Made by a program: the position numbers and the translations under genes. From positions 1 to 7,739 of the forward strand of contig CALJBF010000115.1 of NCBI GenBank assembly GCA_938027385.1: 7,739 bases of DNA, written 5' to 3'. Source of the stretch: an uncultured Porphyromonadaceae bacterium. GTDB lineage: Bacteria > Bacteroidota > Bacteroidia > Bacteroidales > Muribaculaceae. The notes beneath the pieces were generated by a model. That model had not been told where the DNA came from, did no database searches, and saw nothing but the letters and a program-made list of their open reading frames with translations. This document shows positions 1-5,919 of this stretch, piece after piece (the stretch's first letter is position 1; every line of letters starts with the position of its first letter).

Positions 1-431
1 AGACATTCGGCATCCTCCCCGGAATCACCGACAAGACATATTATACCAACTCGAACCACGTGCCGGTATACTATCATTGCTCTCCGCGCCACAAGGCACA
101 GGTCGAAGGTCCGTATCACGAGCTTACACGCGGCGGCCACATCTTCTATGTGGAGATTGACGGCGACGCCACACACAATCCGCAGGCCATCATGGATATT
201 GTTGACCTGATGGACAGCAACAACATCGGCTATTGCTCTGTGAACCACAACCGCAACCGCTGTCTCGACTGCGGCTATGAGGATGCCACCGACGGCCTCA
301 CCGAATGTCCTAACTGCCACGGCCACCACATCGACCGTCTGCAACGAATCACCGGATACCTTGTCGGCACCACCGACAGGTGGAACTCGGCCAAACTCGC
401 CGAACTTGCCGACCGCGTTGTACACAAGTAA
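1..431 (+). CDS. nrdD: Anaerobic ribonucleoside-triphosphate reductase, C-terminal part (5' end outside window)
   Basis: This is the end of the class III (oxygen-sensitive) ribonucleotide reductase, which reduces ribonucleoside triphosphates to deoxy forms using a glycyl radical. The frame is open from base 1 (first whole codon at 3), so the start lies upstream; roughly the last 143 residues are present. Near the left edge is the run GITDKTYYTNS, typical of NrdD. Two CxxC pairs, with Cys codons at 261, 270, 306 and 315, form the C-terminal zinc site. They are followed by RITGYLVGT; the Gly codon at 354-356 is the expected radical-bearing residue, and the tail DRWNSAKLAELADRV is also typical. 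The stop TAA is at 429-431. nrdG follows 4 bases later, so the two are almost certainly co-transcribed. The family call is very secure; nothing looks broken in the visible part. Confidence 0.97.
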   Translation, partial: TFGILPGITDKTYYTNSNHVPVYYHCSPRHKAQVEGPYHELTRGGHIFYVEIDGDATHNPQAIMDIVDLMDSNNIGYCSVNHNRNRCLDCGYEDATDGLTECPNCHGHHIDRLQRITGYLVGTTDRWNSAKLAELADRVVHK

Positions 432-435
432 TCTG

Positions 436-963
436 ATGGCGGCACAAAGTCTTACAACATCAACCGGAAAACCTGTCACACTGCGTGTCCTCGACATTGT
501 CGAGGGCACGTCTGTTGATGGCCCGGGCCTACGCACGTCGGTATACCTGGCAGGGTGTAACCACCGGTGCCCCGGATGCCACAACCCGCAGTCCTGGGAT
601 ATGGCCGGAGGGCATGAAATGACCATAGACGAGATTGTGGAGATTATTGAACGGAACGGTTTCAATGTAACCCTGTCGGGAGGCGACCCGCTGTTGCAGC
701 TGCCGGCAGTCGCGATACTTGCCGAAAGACTCCACTCCCTCGGCTACAAAATCTGGTGCTACACCGGCTATACATGGGAAAAGGCGCTTGCGCTCTCCGG
801 CATCGGCCATCTTCTTCCGTTCCTGGAGGTCATGGTCGACGGGCCGTTTGACCTCACGCACCGCGACACTACCCTGCTCTTCCGCGGTTCGCCCAACCAG
901 CGCCTCATCGATGTGGCGCGTTCGCTTGCCGCCGGCAAACCTATCGAATTTCCCCTTCTGTAA
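436..963 (+). CDS. nrdG: Anaerobic ribonucleotide reductase-activating protein (radical SAM)
   Basis: This 175-residue protein is the activase that uses S-adenosylmethionine and a [4Fe-4S] cluster to generate the glycyl radical on NrdD. The cluster motif CNHRCPGC (C41, C45, C48; CX3CX2C) is intact. It is preceded by GTSVDGPGLRTSVYLAGC, with the DGPGLR signature of the NrdG/PFL-activase group, and followed by the SAM-contacting SGGDP segment (residues 81-85). A later segment, LEVMVDGPFDLTHRDTTLLFRGSPNQR, is also characteristic of NrdG. The ATG at 436 sits 4 bases after the nrdD stop, which decides the start; the open frame extends further upstream but only inside nrdD. There are about 14 extra N-terminal residues before the first conserved strand compared with short homologues such as the E. 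coli protein, which is common. The partner gene directly upstream makes the function very likely. Confidence 0.96.
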   Translation: MAAQSLTTSTGKPVTLRVLDIVEGTSVDGPGLRTSVYLAGCNHRCPGCHNPQSWDMAGGHEMTIDEIVEIIERNGFNVTLSGGDPLLQLPAVAILAERLHSLGYKIWCYTGYTWEKALALSGIGHLLPFLEVMVDGPFDLTHRDTTLLFRGSPNQRLIDVARSLAAGKPIEFPLL

Positions 964-970
964 TCATCCG

Positions 971-3568
971 TCAGAATGTGACGTGCAGTGCCACACGCAG
1001 GCCCGAGCGGTCGCGCCCCGGCACGTTGCGGTACGTCAGACGCCACACGTAATCGACGCGCAGGCACTTGAAGATATTGTCAAGACCTGCCGAAATCTCC
1101 ATATACGGATGCCAGTGCATGGGCGTGACACGCGCCTGTTCGACGAATCTCGGCAGATTCCCGTGCAGCTCGGGCCGGTTGTGGTCTGACAGCTCCCCTG
1201 CCCATCCGCGGAACGATACCACCTCGCGCAGTTTCAGTTTCTTGATCAGCGGGATGTTGTTGAGCAATGCTCCGTTGAGCCAGTACGTGACATGCCATTC
1301 GGCGTATGTGTCAGCCATGAACTCCATGGGTGTCAGCAGCGCATAACTCTCGGGCTGGATGGTGTATGACAGGTTGGCATTTGGCGTGAGCAACGAGGGG
1401 AACGGCACCTGGCTCCATACATGTCCCCCGCCCACCAGTATGTCGGCGAACCCGAAGGCCGAGAACCAGAAACGTTTCTGTACCGACAGCCGGGTGGTAT
1501 TCACGGTATAGCGGCTCCCCAGGAATCCCGCCGGGGCGAACGTATGCGACAGCACGATAACCGGCGGATCGAGATTAACCGGAATACGGGTGGTCTTTGT
1601 CTGATAGAACTTCTCTCCGGGGGCATAGCGTAGCTGAATGTCAAACAGCATCTCGTCGTAATGCCCCAGACGACGTCCGTCGCCGAGTACGAACGGCACG
1701 AAACGCGATGCCTCCTGCCTCTGCCAGTCGGCCGACGCGGCAAGCGAGAAATTGTTGGGGAGTTCAAGCGTGTACTCCAGTTTCGTCTGCCGCAGATAGG
1801 TCATGAGCTCGTTCTTCTGTCGTTTCAACGCCAGGAAAACGTTGTCGGGATTTGTGAACAGGTAGTGCTGTCCGAGCTGGTCGACATCGTATTGGTGTGT
1901 CAGTCTGAGCGAGTGTATCGGGAACTCGCGCGAATGATAGCGTTTGGCGTTGAACGAATATTCCACCTCACCCTTGTATTTCGGTTTCCTGTCGCCGAAC
2001 CCGTAGGCCACATATCCGCGTGCGAACCAGTGCGGCGAGAGATTGGCCGTGGTCAGCCCCCCTATGCGCACACGCGCCCCTTCCAGGCTGTTGCCGGAGA
2101 TAAGTGTGTTCACCGGCCCGAAATCGAATTTCGACGGATTGCCGGTAGCGACATAACCGCCAAACAATATCTTCACTGCCTTTTCGGCATAATAATACAG
2201 CGGCACCGACCTGAGACGCCGCATAAGCTGATCAATCGAACGCTCGTTGCGCGTCATGTTGATGATGCGGGCGTTATCCCAGTATGCCGAGTCGCGTTCG
2301 TATGCCCGGGTATCGGTGAGTGTATTCCCGAGGCGTTCAAACAGCTCGTCGTTCTGCGGGCGGTCAAACGAGTGGTCATCGTATGCCGTGGTGCGACGCG
2401 CGTACAGTCCCTGGGTACCCTTCACTACTGCAATCTCGATGTAGAAATCATCGAGCGCTTTCAGGCGCGAGCCGTCAGCGGCCTTGTCAAACCGCTGTTC
2501 AAGCTGAAGTTTCTCTATGAAATTGAGATTTATAGAGGGTGGCACCCCCATGAGGGCACGGCGAACGAACATGGTGGTGTCGCCCGTTTCGACGTACAGG
2601 CGCCCGATAAACCCGAATGAGGCCGGATTACGCGGAGCGAAACTCAGTTCGATAAGCCTGTCGCCCGTCGCCGGATCAGAGATGGTATCGGTCAGATAGA
2701 ATTTGTAGAAGTCGGGCGCTATACGCGAGAGCGGACTCACGAATCTGTTCTGCAATACATTTATGTCATTGTCATAGAGGTCAATCTCGCGGAAAGCATC
2801 TTCAAGCAGGGTTGTCATGCTCTGCAGGTCAGCCACTTCGTCAACGCCCCCCTGCCGCAAGGCGCTCACAATCTCTTTTTCAGATTGCGGCTCGCGCCGG
2901 TATATGACTTCCGACAGTTTCTCCTTCACGGAAATCGGCAATACCGGTTTTCCGGTAATCTCGGAGGTGTCGATATGTTCCTTTACAAAGGCAAATTTAG
3001 AGCCGCTCGAATCACTGAGATGCAGGTCGTTAAGACCGACCGACAGCCGTTCGTGCTTACGGTATGAATAATACGGATTGCGACGCGGGTCGGTAAGCGG
3101 GCCGGCCGTGCGTATTTTCTGCATGAAATCGACTGCCGGATTGTTGCGCTTTGAATAATGCTCGCGTTTCTTTTTTACGACCACCTCCTCAAGTGCCACA
3201 CCGTCGGCCGACAACGGAACCGTAAGCGCGATTACCGACTGATGTACATTTATCTGTTTCTTGGCATAACCCATCGCCGAGAGTTCGATGACCGATGGCT
3301 TGTCGTCACGCAACGAGAGCACGAGGCGCCCCTCACCGTCGGCAAGTTCGCCGCGCGATGTTCCGGTTATGTATGCGGCCACATACGGCACGGGCTGGCG
3401 CGATACTGAGTCGACAACCTCAATCGTCACATCGCGCGCAACCGCCCCCAGCGTCACAATCAGTGCGAGGCCGAGGGTCACAAATACTCTCTTTATGTCG
3501 GTTATGGATGTCAAATTTTGTAATTTTGCACCGAAGGGGCTGCTGAACTCCTCGAATTGTAGGGACAT
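971..3568 (-). CDS. DUF5686 family outer-membrane protein with carboxypeptidase-like regulatory domain
   Basis: Up to 865 residues; function unknown. Order of parts, numbered from the ATG at 3568: a hydrophobic signal segment at about 28-44 ending AVA before RD (probable cleavage near residue 44); a beta-sandwich CarboxypepD_reg-like domain at about 46-130; the linker ALEEVVVKKKREHYSKRNNPAVDF typical of DUF5686; then a long region rich in amphipathic strands ending in ...ALHVTF, whose terminal Phe is the usual mark of a barrel inserted by BAM. It is therefore predicted in the outer membrane. No TonB plug domain is apparent. The start is doubtful. The ATG at 3568 lies inside a REP-like hairpin and adds 24 unconserved-looking residues. 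A TTG at 3514 (residue 19) would give a better signal peptide. The ideal start (x-K-R then the hydrophobic core) falls on an ATA at 3496. The stop is TGA at 971-973, 7 bases from the nrdG stop on the other strand. The family call rests on recognising the architecture. Confidence 0.9.
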   Translation of the reverse strand: MSLQFEEFSSPFGAKLQNLTSITDIKRVFVTLGLALIVTLGAVARDVTIEVVDSVSRQPVPYVAAYITGTSRGELADGEGRLVLSLRDDKPSVIELSAMGYAKKQINVHQSVIALTVPLSADGVALEEVVVKKKREHYSKRNNPAVDFMQKIRTAGPLTDPRRNPYYSYRKHERLSVGLNDLHLSDSSGSKFAFVKEHIDTSEITGKPVLPISVKEKLSEVIYRREPQSEKEIVSALRQGGVDEVADLQSMTTLLEDAFREIDLYDNDINVLQNRFVSPLSRIAPDFYKFYLTDTISDPATGDRLIELSFAPRNPASFGFIGRLYVETGDTTMFVRRALMGVPPSINLNFIEKLQLEQRFDKAADGSRLKALDDFYIEIAVVKGTQGLYARRTTAYDDHSFDRPQNDELFERLGNTLTDTRAYERDSAYWDNARIINMTRNERSIDQLMRRLRSVPLYYYAEKAVKILFGGYVATGNPSKFDFGPVNTLISGNSLEGARVRIGGLTTANLSPHWFARGYVAYGFGDRKPKYKGEVEYSFNAKRYHSREFPIHSLRLTHQYDVDQLGQHYLFTNPDNVFLALKRQKNELMTYLRQTKLEYTLELPNNFSLAASADWQRQEASRFVPFVLGDGRRLGHYDEMLFDIQLRYAPGEKFYQTKTTRIPVNLDPPVIVLSHTFAPAGFLGSRYTVNTTRLSVQKRFWFSAFGFADILVGGGHVWSQVPFPSLLTPNANLSYTIQPESYALLTPMEFMADTYAEWHVTYWLNGALLNNIPLIKKLKLREVVSFRGWAGELSDHNRPELHGNLPRFVEQARVTPMHWHPYMEISAGLDNIFKCLRVDYVWRLTYRNVPGRDRSGLRVALHVTF
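3521..3529 (+). promoter_or_regulatory. Bacteroidetes -7 promoter box, probably for the CYTH gene
   Basis: TAATTTTGC fits the Bacteroidetes primary-sigma -7 consensus TAnnTTTGC exactly. It faces right, towards the CYTH gene at 3690. Transcription would begin near 3535 and leave a leader of about 155 bases that contains both REP-like hairpins. A -33 element is not clear; TTTATG at 3492-3497 is a poor candidate at loose spacing. The box lies inside the DUF5686 frame if that gene starts at 3568, which is a further reason to suspect a start further in. Confidence 0.5.
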
Positions 3569-3582
3569 GCCTTCGGCATGTC
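3558..3582 (+). repeat. REP-like palindrome, copy 1
   Basis: The tag TGTAGGGACAT (3558-3568) runs into a perfect hairpin: stem GACATGCC (3564-3571), loop TTC, stem GGCATGTC (3575-3582). A GTAG tetranucleotide directly before a short perfect hairpin is the known layout of REP sequences mobilised by RAYT (TnpA-REP) transposases. A second, inverted copy with the same tag lies 40 bases away. No RAYT gene is in this window. Confidence 0.6.
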
Positions 3583-3608
3583 GGGTTATATTATTGATTG
3601 TCAGCTAA

Positions 3609-3632
3609 ACATCGCAAAGCGATGTCCCTACA
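3609..3632 (-). repeat. REP-like palindrome, copy 2 (inverted)
   Basis: A perfect hairpin: stem ACATCGC (3609-3615), loop AAA, stem GCGATGT (3619-3625), followed by CCCTACA to 3632. Read on the minus strand it is TGTAGGGACAT followed by CGC-TTT-GCG, so it shares the first 11 bases with copy 1. The tip of the stem and the loop differ (GCC-TTC-GGC against CGC-TTT-GCG) yet both stay perfectly paired. This compensated change points to selection for the hairpin shape. With copy 1 it forms a BIME-like inverted pair. Confidence 0.6.
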
Positions 3633-3689
3633 TTTTAGGCATGAGCCGGGGTTTACAACGCCATCGGGAACTATAAATACGGAAATGAA

Positions 3690-4154
3690 ATGGCAAAAGA
3701 AATCGAGCGCAAGTTTCTTGTAATCAATGATACATACCGCACGCTTGCCGTGCGGAGCACGGAAATCAGCCAGGGCTATCTGAGCCGGCGCCGCGAGGCC
3801 ACCGTGAGGGTGCGCATTGCGGGTGACCGCGCATACCTCACCGTCAAGGGTCCGAACGAAGGTGCCGTGCGCGACGAGTGGGAGTTCGATATCCCTGTCG
3901 CCGAGGCCGCCGAGATGCTTGCCCGTGTGGCAGAACCGCCGGTGCTGTCGAAGACACGCTACATCGTGGCCGCCGACGGTCTGACATGGGAGGTCGATGA
4001 ATTCCACGGAGCGCTCGAAGGTCTGTGTGTGGCCGAGGTGGAACTGCCGTCGGCCGACACGCCGGTAACATTGCCCCCTTTTGCGGGACGCGAGGTCACC
4101 GGCGATCCGGCTTATTACAACTCGAACCTCACTGCGCGGCCTGCGGGGCACTGA
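3690..4154 (+). CDS. CYTH-domain protein (triphosphate tunnel metalloenzyme, likely inorganic triphosphatase)
   Basis: This is a 154-residue single-domain CYTH protein. The N-terminus carries the defining ExExK motif (E4, E6, K8 in EIERKFLV). Charged residues lining the triphosphate tunnel follow in the expected order: R40 and R42 (VRVRI), K53 (LTVKG), E63 and E65 (DEWEFDI), K88 and R90 (SKTRY), D103 (WEVDEF), E116 and E118 (AEVEL). Stand-alone bacterial members of this size usually hydrolyse inorganic triphosphate with Mg or Mn; some relatives are adenylate cyclases or thiamine triphosphatases, so the substrate here is inferred. The ATG at 3690 is preceded by an A-rich stretch and places ExExK directly at the N-terminus, which decides the start. 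Its last 26 bases overlap the end of rlmD on the opposite strand. A -7 box lies about 165 bases upstream. Confidence 0.93.
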   Translation: MAKEIERKFLVINDTYRTLAVRSTEISQGYLSRRREATVRVRIAGDRAYLTVKGPNEGAVRDEWEFDIPVAEAAEMLARVAEPPVLSKTRYIVAADGLTWEVDEFHGALEGLCVAEVELPSADTPVTLPPFAGREVTGDPAYYNSNLTARPAGH

Positions 4155-5568
4155 CGCCCGGTTTCAGCTCCAGCAACACCACATTCTCGACATGGTGGGT
4201 GTGCGGGAACATGTCGACCGGCTGTATGCGTGTCACCTTATACTTTGCATCAAGCAGGGCAATGTCGCGGGCCTGGGTGGCGGGGTTGCAGCTCACATAG
4301 ACTATGCGCGACGGTTCGGCGCGCAATATCACGTTCACCACATCCTCGTGCATGCCGGCACGGGGAGGGTCGACAATCATCACGTCGGGGTGCCCGTGTT
4401 CGGCCACGAAAGCGTCATTGAGCACATCTTTCATGTCGCCGGCGTAGAACAGCGTGTTGTCAAGGCCGTTGGCCGCGGCATTGAGTTTCGCGTCCTCTAT
4501 GGCCTCGGGCACATATTCTATGCCGATTACCTTGCGGGCCTTGCGTGCCACGAAGTTGGCGATTGTGCCGGTGCCGGTATAGAGGTCATACACCAGCTCG
4601 TCGCCGGTCAGCGCGGCGAAATCGCGCGCCACACAGTAGAGGCGGTAGGCCTGCCGCGAGTTGGTCTGATAGAACGACTTGGGACCTACGGTGAAACGCA
4701 GACCCTCCATCTCCTCCTCGATGAACGGATTGCCGCTGTGGAGCTGGATGTCAAGGTCGGCTATGGTGTCGTTGGCCTTGGTGTTTACCACATACATCAG
4801 TGAGCTGAGATCGGGGAACTCGGCGCGCACGGCATCGAGCAACGGCCTGTATGCCGCAGGGTCATCTTCGCCGAACGAGAGCACCGCCATGGTCTGGCCT
4901 GTGGAGGCGATGCGTATCATGAGCGTTCGCAACAGGCCGGTCTGGGCCCTGAGGTCAAAGAATGTGAGGCCGTTTTCGATGGCGTAATTCTTTATGAACA
5001 GACGTATGCGGTTGCCCAGGTCATCCTGCAGGTGACAGCGGTCTATGTCGAGCACTTTGTCAAAAGCACCGGTGATATGGAACCCGGCACCGTTACGGTC
5101 GGTCACCTCCTCGCCCGAACGCATCTGCTCCCACGAAAGCCAGCGGCGGTTCGAGAATGTATATTCCATCTTGTTGCGGTATTCCCAGATTGATTCAGAG
5201 CCGAGAATCGGCGTAATCTCGGGCAGTGGTACCTTAGCTATGCGGTGCAGGGCATCCTCGACCTGCTGCTGCTTTGCCTTGAGCTGTTCGGAATACGGCA
5301 GATGCTGCCAGCGGCAGCCGCCGCAGGTGCCGAAATGCGAACAACGCGGCTCTACACGCAGGTCCGAGGGTTTTACCAGGCGCTCGATGCGTCCGTTGGC
5401 GTACGATGACCGTTTCTTCTCGATCTTGATGTCAGCTACATCGCCCGGGGCGCCGTAGGGTACGAAAACAACAAGATCGCCCCAGCGGGCTATTGCATTA
5501 CCCTCGGCGGCAATCGCCGTTATCTCAAGTTCCGGTACTACCGGTTTTTCTTTACGTTTTCTTGACAT
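4129..5568 (-). CDS. rlmD: 23S rRNA (uracil-5-)-methyltransferase, RlmD/RumA family
   Basis: A 479-residue SAM-dependent enzyme that makes 5-methyluridine in 23S rRNA (U1939 in E. coli numbering; the exact site here is inferred, and RlmCD-type dual specificity is possible). An N-terminal TRAM domain occupies about residues 12-66. The four [4Fe-4S] ligands are C76, C82, C85 (CSHFGTCGGC) and C178. The C-terminal Rossmann domain contains VYDLYTGTGTIANF (SAM site), DPPRAGMH, the catalytic nucleophile C427 (VSCNPAT) and the general base E461 (HHVENVVLL). The frame opens at an ATG at 5646, but MSRKRKEK at 5568 matches the usual Bacteroidales N-terminus, and the extra 26 residues resemble no TRAM sequence. 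The -7 box at 5661-5670 would put 5646 almost at the transcription start. The stop at 4129-4131 lies within the convergent CYTH gene. Confidence 0.93.
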   Translation of the reverse strand: MSRKRKEKPVVPELEITAIAAEGNAIARWGDLVVFVPYGAPGDVADIKIEKKRSSYANGRIERLVKPSDLRVEPRCSHFGTCGGCRWQHLPYSEQLKAKQQQVEDALHRIAKVPLPEITPILGSESIWEYRNKMEYTFSNRRWLSWEQMRSGEEVTDRNGAGFHITGAFDKVLDIDRCHLQDDLGNRIRLFIKNYAIENGLTFFDLRAQTGLLRTLMIRIASTGQTMAVLSFGEDDPAAYRPLLDAVRAEFPDLSSLMYVVNTKANDTIADLDIQLHSGNPFIEEEMEGLRFTVGPKSFYQTNSRQAYRLYCVARDFAALTGDELVYDLYTGTGTIANFVARKARKVIGIEYVPEAIEDAKLNAAANGLDNTLFYAGDMKDVLNDAFVAEHGHPDVMIVDPPRAGMHEDVVNVILRAEPSRIVYVSCNPATQARDIALLDAKYKVTRIQPVDMFPHTHHVENVVLLELKPGVSAPQAAQ

Positions 5569-5613
5569 GATCTGATGTTTCAGGCTGTCGGCACTGCGCA
5601 CATCGGGCGCGTC

Positions 5614-5632
5614 TGTGACATCAGAAGTCACA
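5614..5632 (-). repeat. Inverted repeat (hairpin) in the rlmD leader
   Basis: TGTGAC (5614-5619), 7 bases, GTCACA (5627-5632): a perfect 6-base inverted repeat in the predicted rlmD leader, between the -7 box (5661-5670) and the chosen start (5568). It could be an RNA hairpin or a protein-binding site. No regulator can be named from the sequence. Confidence 0.4.
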
Positions 5633-5660
5633 CAAATCGCCGACAAAAGCGAATTTATCG

Positions 5661-5670
5661 TGCAAAGTTA
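5661..5670 (-). promoter_or_regulatory. Bacteroidetes -7 promoter box for rlmD
   Basis: On the minus strand this reads TAACTTTGCA, a full match to TAnnTTTGC. Transcription would start near 5655, giving a leader of roughly 85-90 bases to the ATG at 5568. No good TTTG -33 element is seen at the usual spacing. Confidence 0.65.
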
Positions 5671-5727
5671 CTCATTATCCGTAAAACTTATGAAATTATC
5701 GGAGAGCGTTGACACTCATTAATATTT

Positions 5728-5785
5728 TTTTTGGCAACCCCTGACGAATTTTTGGCTTTATATGCTAAAGTTTTGCGCCAAAAAT
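5728..5785. promoter_or_regulatory. TTTTTGGC repeats upstream of ppdK (operator-like)
   Basis: TTTTTGGC occurs at 5728-5735 and again at 5749-5756, exactly 21 bases apart (two helical turns). It occurs inverted as GCCAAAAA at 5777-5784. The second and third copies extend to a perfect 9-base inverted repeat, ATTTTTGGC (5748-5756) and GCCAAAAAT (5777-5785). A smaller palindrome TTTTG-CGC-CAAAA is nested at 5771-5783. The set ends 2 bases before the ppdK -7 box, over the region where the -33 element should be. A transcription-factor site is the simplest reading; the protein is unknown. Confidence 0.45.
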
Positions 5786-5787
5786 GC

Positions 5788-5796
5788 TAACTTTGC
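5788..5796 (+). promoter_or_regulatory. Bacteroidetes -7 promoter box for ppdK
   Basis: TAACTTTGC matches the -7 consensus exactly and has the same core as the rlmD box facing the other way about 118 bases to the left. Transcription would start near 5802, giving a leader of about 118 bases. TTTTG at 5771-5775 is too close to be a standard -33 element and may instead be part of an operator. Confidence 0.65.
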
Positions 5797-5801
5797 CCTG
5801 C

Positions 5802-5919
5802 AACCTGCCCTACCGACGGAGTCGGGGGTGTGCAGGCGGCCATGGAAACACGCGCCCCCGGGGCGCCTCGACACTGTCAAACAAAACTAACTAACTATAA
5901 CCCAATAATTTTCTACAAC
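5802..5919 (+). promoter_or_regulatory. Structured 5' leader of ppdK
   Basis: The predicted leader can fold into two hairpins. The first has an outer stem CCTGC (5804-5808) with GCAGG (5832-5836), enclosing CCGAC-GGA-GTCGG (5813-5825). The second is GCGCCC-CCG-GGGCGC (5852-5866). After them comes an unstructured A/T-rich stretch with CTAA-CTAA-CTAT up to the ATG, which suits Bacteroidetes translation starts that lack a Shine-Dalgarno. It matches no riboswitch class I recognise. An in-frame ATG at 5842 lies between the hairpins. Confidence 0.4.

Noticed and set aside
1661..2620. 319-residue plus-strand open frame inside the DUF5686 gene
   Set aside because: Lies antisense to a long, well-structured outer-membrane protein; no recognisable motif and no promoter.
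3614..3622. Minus-strand TCGCTTTGC in the REP loop as a -7 box for the DUF5686 gene
   Set aside because: It misses the conserved A of TAnnTTTGC, and its sequence is explained by the hairpin.
3591..4151. 186-residue minus-strand open frame opposite the CYTH gene
   Set aside because: Its start region is antisense to CYTH and its end is in the REP-like spacer; the CYTH motifs settle the coding strand.
4137..4160. Bidirectional terminator at the CYTH/rlmD junction
   Set aside because: Only a 4-base GGGC/GCCC stem with no T-tract on either side.
4081..4803. 240-residue plus-strand open frame opposite rlmD
   Set aside because: Antisense to rlmD, whose Fe-S, SAM and catalytic motifs are all intact.
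5614..5632. Classical CRP site
   Set aside because: Arms TGTGA and TCACA are 9 bases apart rather than 6, and Bacteroidetes do not use the E. coli-type CRP circuit.
5569..5646. Longer rlmD start at the ATG at 5646
   Set aside because: The added 26 residues precede a typical MSRKRKEK N-terminus and would start almost at the predicted transcription start; the longer form is possible but less likely.
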